Origin: Gonapodya prolifera JEL478
Taxonomy: Eukaryota > Monoblepharomycota > Monoblepharidomycetes > Monoblepharidales > Gonapodyaceae
Direction: 5' to 3'
DNA length: 56,610 nucleotides
NCBI GenBank assembly: GCA_001574975.1
Contig: KQ965747.1
Location: 387,003 to 443,612 of the forward strand
A program made the position numbers and the translations under genes. Positions 47,151 to 56,610 of this stretch are shown in pieces. The first letter of the stretch is position 1. Each line of letters begins with the position of its first letter. The notes beneath the pieces were generated by a model. That model did no database searches. It was given only the letters and a program-made list of their open reading frames with translations, and had not been told where the DNA came from.

Positions 47151-48175
47151 AACATTATCTTATCGCCCCGTCAAGAAACCTGAACGTTAAAAATAATTCA
47201 TTCCATCTTGAAATGTGCTGGTAGTACCCCGACAAAGGGGTACCGATGGTAGCTTGCGTGTTCTCACTTGGTTGTGTTCTGTACAGTTTTAGGTGTTCTC
47301 AATCTCAAAATTAGCCCGGGGATCATCGTGGTAGTGCAGAAGAAGAGACCAAAGTCTTCCGGGTTTGCCTTACGCAATGGGGAATGGAACGAAGCTGAAG
47401 AAGTCAGGTCCAAAGTTGTGAACTCGTTCTTGCAAAGCGAAGGAAGGCTAGGAGGTAGGGGACGCACATGCTGTCTTTCGGAACAAGTCATGGTCTACAC
47501 GATATATTTGGAGTATGGCTTGAGTATTCATCTGCGGTACCTTGCTCATCAATGTGAGCTCCAGCGCAGGGACCTCCCCTTTCCACTGTTGCAGGTGAAG
47601 AGGGGAGTCGTTAACCCAACTTGTCAACCTCCGTCTCTGCTGCGTGTTTCTGCTTTGGAATCACCAGGGCAACAATCCTCTCGTCCTCGATTCCTTGCAG
47701 ACCCGCCCGCTGATCTTCCATGTCGATATTGTGGAGCGGGCGGCGATGAACGATCTCGAGCAGGACCTGGACGCGTGGGACGTGGAGGAAAGTGCTCACA
47801 GGTCAACGAATGCACGGAGGAAGGCGAGCGGCGACGATTGCCGGAGGGCCTCGCGCCAGAAGTGACTGTTCGTCTGATTCAAACCTGAGTGCATGCCCGG
47901 AAATAGTGTGCCGCACACGTCTGTTGTATGTATCTGACATGTAACTTTCATATAATTATTCATTATCATTTCATTTCATGGTGGTCGCTGGCATTATTCA
48001 GCCGGCAGTGTTTATGCGGCAGACAGCCCCACACGCCGCATGCAGGACGCCTGGAAAGCCCAATGTAAACAATCGTGCTGGCGGAGGCCAAGGTACGCAT
48101 ACAACGTTATACCCAACCGTGTCAAGGAAGCTCAAGGAACTCAAGCAATCGCTAGTAATCCTGCTCAAGGCTGCA
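47151..48175. other. Mostly non-coding region with an unassigned ORF
   Basis: A plus-strand ORF at 47268-47888 (206 codons) is low-complexity in its second half. A minus-strand frame at 47799-47611 (MSTFLHVPRVQVLLEIVHRR onward) looks more protein-like. Neither shows a family motif. I cannot support a gene here. Confidence 0.3.
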
Positions 48176-49709
48176 ATGTCGCCAGCTTTCGGTTCCTGGA
48201 CGCGATTGGTCCTCTCTCTCCTGTTCCTGGCACTCCCTCTCCTCGCATCCGCCCAATCCCCCTGCCCATCCCCACTCCTCTCCTGCGGCGCCGCCTGCTA
48301 CAGCTGCACACAATACGGATGCTCAAACGGCGCACTCACCCGGGGGAATAGTTGCAACGGCCCCCCGCCGCCACCCATCAGCTGCCCCGCGCCATTGTTA
48401 GCGTGCGGGGGCGATTGTTACAGCTGTTCGCAGTATGGGTGCAGCAATGGGGCGCTGACGGTGGGGAATTCGTGTGGGATGTACTCGCCTCCCCCGCCCC
48501 CGGCAACGACACCAGCTGCTGCTCCTCCGCCTCCGCCTCCCCCACCGCCACAACCTTCAGTCCCATCGTCGTCACCCTCCTCCACACCACCGCCCGAAAT
48601 GGTCGCCGTTCCCCCACCTGCATCGTCGTCCAACTCTCCGTCTTCCACTTCTGCGGCTTCTCCATCAACCCGACCAACATCACAACCCTCCGCCCCCGCC
48701 GGCGCCACCTCGGCCCAGACTGTCACGCTCTCCACGCCACTCACCCCTACCCCTCTCATGACAACACCAACCGCCAGTCTGGTGCATTACCAAACAGGCG
48801 CACTCCCAACCCGGCAACCTGCTCCTCCTCCTTCTCCGACCGGTTCTAATTCTGGGGCAACACCATCAGACGCGGCCTCGATGCTCCTACAGGACTCGAC
48901 CGTTTCCGCTCCCGGGTCAGTCCCCGTGGCTGCCATTGCGGGGATCGTAGTGGCGTGTGTTGTGATTGTGGCGGCGGTGGTCGGAGTTGTTGTGTGGAGA
49001 CGACGCAGGGGAGGGGCGGGGAGTGCGGGTGCGGTTGTGGGACTGGCTAAGCCGTGGGTGATCAAGGTCGTCAGGAATAGCCCGCCGTCGTGTGAGTTTG
49101 GAACCCTTCCTTATTCAACCCCACTATCTTGTGGTCCATATTCAGAATTCGGTGTTCATCTTTCATCTTTCACTTCACCACGACAATCCAGCCCTTGCCG
49201 CCGCATCCTCACTCTCACCCCAATGGGCCACTCCCTCCGACGGCAGCCGCACGCTCTCACCCGCCTCTGGGGTCGCGCCGGCCAGTTCCAGGTCGTCGTT
49301 GAACTCGACCGACTCGGGGGAGAACCTTATCCCGGCTGGCATGAACATCACCCCCTCCGCTCCCACCCTCACGGTCACCACCACCACCGCTCTAAGCGCT
49401 GCGGCGCCGCGGATCTCGCCGCTGTTCAGGTTGTCCAGTTCCGGGTTTGATGTGATCTCGGGGTCGTGGTCTCCGCCGCATTCGCAGCATAATTACCCGC
49501 CGTGGATGTTCACCTCCACGCCGACCTCCCCGGCTGGCGTTGAGGGTGCTGCTGAGAAAAGGGAAGTATCACAATTGCCGGACTTGTCAGGAGGCGAAAA
49601 CGGCGTGCTGTCAAGGGGAGGGGAGTCACCGGACTTTGTACGATTCTCGAGTCAGAAACGACGCAAAGTTCCCGACCCGGCGGCGCCGCGGAAGAGCGTA
49701 TCACGGTAG
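48176..49709 (+). CDS. Single-pass membrane protein with two six-Cys CBM52-like modules, paralog 1
   Basis: Two exons (48176-49091, 49192-49709), 477 residues, phase-1 intron with GTGAGT donor and CCAG acceptor. Signal peptide: LVLSLLFLALPLLASAQ. Two tandem modules, about residues 28-100: CPSPLLSCGAACYSCTQYGC and CPAPLLACGGDCYSCSQYGC, each ending NGALTxGNSC, with Cys spacing C-x6-C-x3-C-x2-C-x4-C-x10-C. The CG-x2-CY...QY-x-C-x-NG pattern resembles the CBM52 carbohydrate-binding family. A Pro/Ser/Thr-rich stalk follows, then a transmembrane helix (AAIAGIVVACVVIVAAVVG, about residues 249-275), a RRRR stop-transfer and a Ser/Pro-rich tail ending near SSQKRRKVP. Likely a cell-surface protein touching the wall. 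The tail could be a signalling segment. Closest partner is the next gene. Confidence 0.75.
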
Positions 49710-50188
49710 TGGACCGGGGCGAGGGACGGGGAGCCGGACTCTTCGTCTTAGAAGCTGTGCATAGGATTGTTGCATTCGGACTATTCCATTCCGTCCCCTG
49801 CGGAGGGGGCAACGTTGTATAAAATGGTGTCCGTTTTGGTTGCAACTCGTCGTGGGCACTGATCTGATTATGCACGTTCCGATTTCCAAATAATTTGTCA
49901 CCCCCCCCCTTGCAATAATTGCACGAGTCGAATCACGATGGTACCTAATAAATGAAATTTATTCCAAGGGAAAGCCGGAGAAGGCCGGAGAGATCAATAT
50001 GATCGGTAATAAAGTCGGAGGAGAGTTCAAGCAGCCGAGGGATTGCCTGCCTGTCTTGGCCATCTCTCTCACTACCTGTCAAATCCTCCGAGGTGGCGCA
50101 CAATATTTGATACTTGTCCAAGCAAACTTTACTTCAAGACGGACCGGCAATCGGTTTCTTCTGCCCATCCAATCCCCTTACTCTCGCG
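49710..50188. other. Intergenic region between the two Cys-rich membrane protein genes
   Basis: Contains a run of nine C near 49903. No gene. Holds the 3' UTR of paralog 1 and the promoter of paralog 2. Confidence 0.4.
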
Positions 50189-51536
50189 ATGTCCAGGCAT
50201 CGGCATCGCACCCCACTGAGGGTGCCAATGTTGGTCCTCTCAGCGATCGCGCGCGCCACACGCACGTCGGCCCAATCCATCTGTCCCGGTGCACTCCTCC
50301 TGTGCGGACAGAACGCATGCTACGACTGCGCGCAGTACTCGTGCACAAACGGGCAGCTCGTCGGCACTCCATCATGCATACGGCCGCCACCGCCCCCCGC
50401 CAACTGCGCGCAGGGGCTGCTCACGTGTGGACCCGACTGCTACACTTGCGAGCAGTACGGGTGTGTCAATGGGTACTATCTCACGCAGGGGAACTCGTGC
50501 GGGTCGGCGACGACGGGGACGCCTCCACCACCGCCGCCAATGTATAACACGCCTCCGCCCCCCACAATTGTACCTCCTCCACCGCCTGTTGGAGGGTCAC
50601 CACCAGGAACTCCACGTCCACCCCCTCCTCCGACTCCAAACGGAGTGTCTTCCCCTCCGCCGCCCCCACCTTCACCTGCAGACGCTCAACCTGCGGCCAG
50701 CACAGGAAATCCCGCGTCACCAACAATCTACGGCGCGAATGATCCCCTCTCTGCTCACAGCATGTCCACACCATCAACCATGGATGGTGCACTCGGAACT
50801 CAACCAGTATCAACCGACGCGGGAACAATCGCCACAACCTCCACAGAATCACACCTTCCACCCACCCAACCACCCCCTCAAAACTCCACCTCCACCCCCG
50901 CGCCTGCTCCTACCACAATCCCCACACCCGCCATCGCCGGTATAATCGTGGCACTCGCGTCCCTCGCGATACTGATCCTCACCGCCGTGCTCTGGCGACG
51001 ACGGAAAGGAGGACACCGCGGCCGACCGACGCGATCGGGTTCGAGAGCGAGTCATAGTTTGAGCGCGCGGAGTAATTCTTTGAGGTCGTGTGAGTAGCTC
51101 AATGGGGTAATGGTTCACACGGTGTCACGTCACGTCATACCAACCAAACATAGCACACCCACCCGACGACACCGCACCCCTCCCCTACCGCGCCGTCTCC
51201 ATCAAATCTCTTCCTGCGCATGCAATTATTCGCTCCGAGACCGACTCGTCCCTTCAATCGTGGGGGTCCACCAACCCGCTCCTCTCGTCCGGCTCGCCCG
51301 TGCCTCTTAGTCTTTCCAACTCTCCACCACCACACGCGCACGTCCACCTCCACGGGCTCGCATCAACGTCTCCGCCCCCATCGGCGCCCCCGCTGGCACT
51401 GCTTGACTTGCACCTGGTGCAACGAACAAACTCGCTCTCATCAAGCGCTGCGTTGTGGTCGCCTTCGCAAGCCGTGTCGCTGGTCGCCTTCCCTCCGCCT
51501 CCTCCTTGGGGAGCAGCCGGACCACACTCACAGCAG

Positions 51537-51594
<58 letters not shown>

Positions 51595-51788
51595 GGCCTC
51601 CTCCGGGACCTGCTCTAGGGCCTCCTCTGTTTGGTGATCGGGAGAGGGGAGATGGATTGCCCCGATTCGTAGCGGACGAGCACGGGATGCTGTTGTGGGA
51701 CGGCGACCCCGTGGACTTGACGCGGACGGCGAGTCAGAAGTCGAGGCGGAAAGTGCCGTTGGCGTTCATTCCTCCGCAGAATCTGTGA
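50189..51788 (+). CDS. Single-pass membrane protein with two six-Cys CBM52-like modules, paralog 2
   Basis: Two exons (50189-51089, 51154-51788), 511 residues; the phase-1 intron sits right after the membrane-proximal tail, at the same place as in paralog 1. The N-terminus MSRHRHRTPLRVPMLVLSAI is a weak signal peptide ending near TSAQ. Modules: CPGALLLCGQNACYDCAQYS and CAQGLLTCGPDCYTCEQYGC, with the same Cys order and NG-x-L endings. A very Pro-rich stalk follows, then a transmembrane helix (AIAGIIVALASLAILILTAV), RRRKGG, and a tail with a Pro-Ala repeat encoded by tandem CTCCTG hexamers (51539-51596). It ends TASQKSRRKVPLAFIPPQNL, matching the SQK-RRKVP region of paralog 1. Identical architecture, head-to-tail, shows tandem duplication; the sequences have since diverged. 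Confidence 0.75.
51539..51596 (+). repeat. Hexanucleotide tandem repeat coding Pro-Ala
   Basis: About ten tandem CTCCTG units in frame, giving alternating Ala and Pro in the cytoplasmic tail of paralog 2. Absent from paralog 1, so probably a recent and length-variable expansion. Confidence 0.85.
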
Positions 51789-52042
51789 CCCGTCGGCGGG
51801 TAATTCTGGTCCGTCTGCTTCGTGCAAGTTTTGATCGGGTGCTCTTTTTGACTAGTGCTCTTCCCCTCGGAGATAGATTTTTCACTTGTCTGCGGACTGC
51901 GCATTTGTAAATGTTTTGAAAATGTTGCATATTTCGATCGCGCGATCTCGGCAGAGATCCATCAGGCTTGACTACTGGTTCCTCCAACCACCCCCCACAC
52001 AGCGCAAAGCCCGCCGACCGGTCATACATTACGCACAAATCC
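51789..52042. other. Short intergenic region
   Basis: Between the two 3' ends. No feature recognised. Confidence 0.3.
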
Positions 52043-52335
52043 TCAAAAACCCTTCAACGCATCCCTCCTCGACTGCACATTCCCCATCGGAACCGGCAGG
52101 TCATAGTACACCAGCATTTCATCGACTTGCTGTCCGGTCATGCTATTCAGGGCATGCACAGTTTTGGGCTTGAGCGGCGGCGGGGGTGCGCTGGCGCTGG
52201 CTTTGGCAGGATGGACGACGATGGGGTCGGATGGTTTGGAAGCAAGGGCGTTGAGTTTCTGCGCGTGCTGTACGCACATGATGTGGTGGTTGAGGATGTT
52301 GAGGCGGGCGTTTGTATCGTTGATAAGTTAGAACC
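52043..52335 (-). pseudogene. 3' portion of a gene with a SAP-like C-terminus, cut by the copia element
   Basis: The readable frame holds DTNARLNILNHHIMCVQHAQ, KLNALASKPSDPIVVHP, a short Ala/Pro-rich linker, and NSMTGQQVDEMLVYYDLPVP followed by RRDALKGF. The end resembles a SAP-like helix-turn-helix. Upstream of 52335 the frame meets a stop and then the putative LTR start of the adjacent copia element (52336), so the N-terminal part seems displaced or the gene was truncated by the insertion. A start at Met 52279 gives 78 residues. I do not recognise a full family. Confidence 0.45.
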
Positions 52336-52616
52336 TGTTGGATGATGCAACTTGGCGACTGTGACACACCTAACGGATCAGATTAGACGTTCGTTGCATG
52401 GGCGTCTGACATGGCAGGGCGTTGGGTGATTCATTTGCATTGGATACGTCGGACTCAGTAGTGACTCAAGCGGACTATAAATATACTGTAAAACTATGAT
52501 AAGGGAGAGAACAGAACATATTTCGTACTACAAGATAAGTCATCTACGACTACAACGAAGGTCCGCGTACGCTAGATTCAACACGTTTACAGCGTTAGAC
52601 TCTCCGAGCATTCACA
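52336..52616 (+). repeat. Candidate 5' LTR of copia element 1
   Basis: Begins TGTTGGATGATGCAACTTGG and ends CA at 52616, the usual LTR edges. It contains a TATA box TATAAATA at 52476-52483. The 3' LTR is not in the window, so length and identity cannot be confirmed. No tRNA-Met primer site is obvious after the LTR. Confidence 0.4.
52476..52483 (+). promoter_or_regulatory. TATA box, retrotransposon promoter
   Basis: TATAAATA, about 150 bp upstream of the gag-pol ATG and inside the candidate LTR, where the U3 promoter is expected. Confidence 0.45.
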
Positions 52617-52628
52617 ACTCACCTCATC

Positions 52629-55313
52629 ATGCCTGAGAACTATCGCTTCCCTGGATCTCGTCTTCAGCGGGACTCGGACCTTGATACCTGGATCATGCAG
52701 ATGGAAACGTTCGCACTACAGCAAGGAGTATATGACGTTATGATGGGAGGTCTGAAAAGGCCAGACGACAACTTACCTTTGACGACTCCAATTTCGACTC
52801 CNGATCCAGGTTTGGCCCTAACCGCAGGTGGAGGAGTACTCCCGGCGGCGGCGCCAGCCTCGGCAANAGCAACAGAGGCAACTGAAGCTAGGAAGTGGCA
52901 GGACAAGGATCTGTTGGGACAAATCTTGTTACTAGCTGCAATCGACTCAGAAATTGCCACTAGTATTCGCTTGGTTCTTCCCACCAACGCTCGCCAACGT
53001 ACCTCAGCACTCATGTACTCGCGCATCCTCAAATTGTTCCGCCCAAACGTCACCAGTCAAGTCATTACTCTCCACAAGCAGCTCCTTGGTCGGAGGCTGC
53101 TCGACGGTGAGAAAGTCCTCGTGTTCCTGTCAGACGTCGACAGCATGGTTAGACAACTATGCTCTGCTGAAGGAAGGACTTACCGTGTGGAAGAGCTTGT
53201 GAAGTGGGTTGGGTCAGGTTTGCCAAACACCTACGATGGCAAAATGGACATTATTCTGGAGATGATGGCGCGAAAGGATCTCACCTTTGATATCTTGAGG
53301 TCACGCCTGTTGGAGCGAGAGCAGCAGCTGGAAAGGAACGAGCAGGAATCAGACAGGCAGAGTCTTGGAAAGAGCTTTACAATGACGGAGCACTCACGTG
53401 GCCGTAAACCATCCTCGTCGACAACTTTCACCGGCGACTGTTACCAGTGTGGCGAAACCGGCCACATGGCAAAGGACTGTCCTAAGAAGGAACGCGGTGG
53501 AAAGGCTGGTTATGGGAGGGGTGGTGGACGCAGCAGGCACGATGGACGTGGACAAGGAGGGGGAGGCAAGGGGAAGGAGAAAGGAAAGGACGCTGTTAAT
53601 CTCGGCGAACACGTTTTCTGCCTTACGATCTCCACCAATTCAGCAAAAGCTCACCAGAAGCGTTCAGCGTCCGAGCTGGTCTGGGACAGTGGCGCGACTC
53701 ATTCCATGTCGTGGGACAAGAGGGATTTCTCGGACTTGAAGCCAGCAAACTTCGGTTCAGTTGAGATTCCGGGAGGGGACAAGCTGTCAGTAGCGGCAGT
53801 AGGGACACTAAGCGTTACGACAGTCGATAAGGACGGGGAGCCGGCGGGAATTATCAAACTCACCAACTCTCTCCATGTCCCCGAACTCCATGTCAAAGTT
53901 GTGGCCCACTTGTCTTTTGCTAACCAGGACTGCGAGATCCTGGGGAAAGGGCACAACATGGAGATTAGGAGGAGCGGCGCATGGATTTGCGACATCGAAC
54001 GGATCCCAGAATCTCGTCTCTATCGAATTCGTGGATTTCCAACTCACCTGGGGAAGACTCTTGACACTCTCCTCATCGGCATCGCTGAGACAGCCTCGGC
54101 AATAGATCCCGCTCTCCTTTGGCACGAACGGTTCAGTCACCAGTCACCGGAACGGGTCTGGAAGAATCTAGAAAACGGACATGTTAGAGGGGTGGAACTG
54201 ACGGCCCCACCCGACATTGCAGTAGTCTGCAACGCCTGCGCAAAGGGCAGACAGACTTACCGGCACAGCAATTGGACTCCTCCTGGTCCTCGATCGACGC
54301 GACGGCTCGAAAAGGTCCATATGGACCTTGGAACGGCGAACACGACATCTGTGGAGAACTGTCGTTACTATCTCGGAATTGTGGACGATTACTCGGAAGA
54401 GGGATGNGTCTATGGACTTGCCTTGAAATCAAGTGCATCCCGTGCATTTGCTGCATGGCGGAGTGCAGCGGAACTGGAATCCGGGGAGTGCCTTGGAAGT
54501 ATCCAAATCGATAAGGCAGGCGAGTTCATGGGAGAGGAGCTTGTGGGAAAACTGGAGAAGACAAGTGTAAAAGTATTAAAGACAGTTACGGACACACCGG
54601 AACAAAATGGAGTTGCGGAACGATTCATACGTACCATCACCGAAGGCACCCACACCCTCCTAGCCTCATCCGGCCTTCCACAGAAGTACTGGCTCTCCAT
54701 TATGCGATCCTACGTCTACGTTCGCAACCGCACCTTCAACACAAAGAAGGGGATGACGCCAGAAGAGATGTGGACAGGACGGAAGCCGGACGTAAGTCAC
54801 TTTCGCATCATCGGAAGTGATGCATATCTTCTTACTCACGATGGTAAGAGGAGGAAGCTCGACCCAAAATCAAGAAAGTTAGTTCCGCTGGGATATGCAG
54901 ACACTATTGGCGAGAAGGGGTACTTGCTGTTGAACAGGAATACCGGGAAGGTGTTCAGAGGAAGCACTCGTGACACAATCTTTGATGAAGCAACTCACGT
55001 TCGAAAGTCCTTTCCGCAGCTTCATCCCGACTCAACCGAGAATTTCGTCGAGGACCTCCGCAAAGAGTTCTCGAGGGATGAGGAGGACAACGAGCCCCCC
55101 AGTCACGTGGATGACAACTCTGAGGACGGGGACGACCTCCCCGTGCCCCGCGGAGGAATTTCGCGTGTGAAGGGAAGGAATGGCACGATCGCTGAAGAAG
55201 TTGGGAGAGATGACGGTGGGAGCATGGAAGTTGGTGATGTGGCAAAAGGAAAAGGGACCACAGTCATCCCTGTTGAAATTCTGCCGGACATCCAATCATA
55301 TTTGACCACGTAG
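52629..55313 (+). mobile_element. Ty1/copia gag-protease-integrase ORF lacking reverse transcriptase (element 1)
   Basis: A single 894-codon frame with three N positions (52802, 52867, 54407). Gag at the start, zinc knuckle CYQCGETGHMAKDC (about residue 271), protease VWDSGATHSM (about 352), GAG-pre-integrase LLWHERFSHQSPERVWKNL (about 495), and integrase with catalytic Asp in VHMDLG (about 566), Asp in SIQIDKAGEF (about 626) and Glu in TPEQNGVAERF (about 660). The usual DNGGEF reads DKAGEF here. The integrase C-terminus ends FRGSTRDTIFDEATH and a Ser/Asp/Glu-rich linker, then TAG at 55313. Reverse transcriptase and RNase H are absent in any frame for the next 130 bp, where another element starts. 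Therefore truncated, not autonomous. Confidence 0.9.
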
Positions 55314-55448
55314 AAAACACTAGTTTGATAAGCTACTAGTTTATCCCTTTTTCTGTTGTCTTCGTTCTCGGACATAATCATATTGACGAGTGTGGACTGG
55401 CTACAATTCAAACAGATTAAGAGTCTCGCTACGTCTCTACGCTACGTC
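55314..55448. other. Junction between two retroelements
   Basis: 135 bp with a palindromic stretch around ACTAGTTTGATAAGCTACTAGT. It links the broken end of element 1 to the gag start of element 2. It may be the remnant of an LTR end. Confidence 0.35.
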
Positions 55449-56610
55449 ATGTCTATGGATTCGAAGGACCATCTTCCATCTTATCCCTACCAGAAGTTAG
55501 ACCCTTCCACCAAAAGTCTCAACACCTACCTCAAACTCTTGGAGCCCTGGTTCATCTTCCACGGCAACTTGGAGTACATTGATGGAACGGAGAAAGAGCC
55601 AATGAAGGCATCTGGAGAAAGGGAGGAAGATTTCAAGAAGAGACAGAAGGAATGGTCAATTCAGAACAGCAAGGCTTACCTGATGCTACGAACCAGTCTC
55701 AGCGATGAAGCCCAGAACCTGATTCAGCACCTCCTCAAGGGCAACCGAAACGCTGCTCACCTCTTCGCGGCTATCAAAGCCAATTTCCAGCTCAAAGCAG
55801 CAGACTCGATCACCCTGCAAAGGCAACTGATCGATAGGAAGATGAAACCTGGAGAACCTGTTGCCAATTGGCACACAGACATTACTAAAATCGGACGCGA
55901 GTGGAAAAGCATACGTGGAGAGGAATTTACCTTTCAGGATGAGTTCGACTGGACCTTCACTAACATCGACCCAAGGTACCATAACGCGATGAACATCATG
56001 AAGGAGATCAAAGACCTCAACTCCATGATGCTGCGAGAGCGTCTACAGCAGGAGGAAAGGCATCTCAAAGGCCTAGCAGAGATCGAAGAGGCGTCTCAGG
56101 CGTACAACACAAAACACTCAGGAGGCAAGAAAAAGTTTGGTAAAAACTCACCCAAAAACTCACCCAACTCTCCTGTCTGTACGCACTGCAAAAAGCCCCG
56201 ACACACAGTCAACACCTGCTGGTTCCTCCACCCTGAGCTCCGACCTGAACGGAAAGACCGACCCAACCATAAGAAGGGAAAAGATNGGGATAACAAGAAA
56301 AACGATACCTCAGAAGCAAACACAGTATCCTTTGCATACGTCAGCGTAACAGGGCCAGACAACGGCGATGCACCATTCCTATGGGATACCGGAACGGAAA
56401 ATCACATCTCGTTTGATCATCGCGACTTTGTCACAATTGAACCCTCACCTATCAAAACTATAGGTACAGGAGTCCCAGGCTCGCAATCAGAAGTCCTGGG
56501 AAAGGGCGATATTAAACTTGCGATTATTGATCCCAAAACCAACTCACCAAATGGGAAAACGCTTCTCCTGAAAAATGTGCTCTACGCACCAACGTTCCGC
56601 ACCAAATTAG
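55449..56610 (+). mobile_element. Second Ty1/copia gag-protease ORF, partial (element 2)
   Basis: ATG 55449 (MSMDSKDHLPSYPYQKLDP) opens a frame that continues beyond the window end (387 codons shown). Gag has a UBN2-like capsid part with KAYLMLRTSLSDEAQNLIQ, LQRQLIDRKMKPGEP and a zinc knuckle CTHCKKPRHTVNTC (C-x2-C-x4-H-x4-C, near 56176). The protease begins FLWDTGTENHIS near 56378. One N lies at 56286. It is a different subfamily from element 1: the knuckle and protease residues differ (DTG versus DSG). No break in the visible part. Confidence 0.88.

Noticed and set aside
47268-47888. 206-codon plus-strand ORF as a real gene
   Set aside because: Low complexity in its second half, no family motif and an equally plausible frame on the other strand.

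Overview
This window is fungal nuclear DNA. The genes are split by short introns (about 50-110 nt, GT...AG), and intact eukaryotic housekeeping genes alternate with gene-poor accessory stretches holding decayed paralogs and retrotransposons. The gene content fits a filamentous or zoosporic fungus: an octameric-type phosphofructokinase with an N-terminal glyoxalase-like domain, LEU2-type isopropylmalate dehydrogenase, a Yih1/IMPACT homolog, a GH28 endopolygalacturonase, a secreted sulfatase and Ty1/copia elements. A RalGPS-like RasGEF-PH protein and a FAM173-like methyltransferase might point to an early-diverging lineage or a basidiomycete, but the sequence alone does not let me choose. Scattered N positions and suspected homopolymer frameshifts show this is draft assembly.

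Layout. 0-3 kb: a duplicated membrane-like segment, then a decayed F-box/LRR-like Cys-rich gene (copy A). 3.9-14.3 kb: a 70-residue small protein gene, the DNA end-repair enzyme PNKP, a glyoxalase-fold protein, a family 8 glycosyltransferase and phosphofructokinase. 15-20.3 kb, all on the minus strand: U1 snRNP 70K, a TXNDC17-like thioredoxin and a secreted sulfatase. 20.9-24.8 kb: a small unknown ORF, a broken ankyrin gene and two more decayed Cys-rich paralogs (B and C) joined head to tail. 25-32.2 kb: an SF3A1-derived protein, beta-carbonic anhydrase, methyltransferase, Yih1/IMPACT homolog and isopropylmalate dehydrogenase. 32.6-38.9 kb: a large RasGEF-PH protein with an NPF-rich disordered N-terminus. 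39.2-47.2 kb: relics (acyl-CoA ligase tail, inverted-repeat element with a tRNA-like core, ankyrin pseudogene) around two intact genes, a 2-oxoglutarate/Fe(II) oxygenase and the endopolygalacturonase. 48.2-51.8 kb: a tandem pair of single-pass membrane proteins with Cys-rich, CBM52-like ectodomain modules. 52.3-56.6 kb: two copia-type retrotransposons, the first lacking reverse transcriptase, the second running off the end.

The most interesting candidate for something undescribed is the tandem pair at 48.2-51.8 kb. Each protein has a signal peptide, two six-cysteine modules, a Pro-rich stalk, one transmembrane helix, a basic stop-transfer and a cytoplasmic tail ending near a shared SQK-RRKVP motif. 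Each also has one phase-1 intron at the same place. They look like paired cell-wall-carbohydrate sensors. Secondary candidates are the NPF-motif RasGEF, the SURP-less SF3A1 paralog and a PIP-box-like motif in PNKP. No functional link between neighbouring genes is evident; this is a eukaryotic gene neighbourhood, not an operon.
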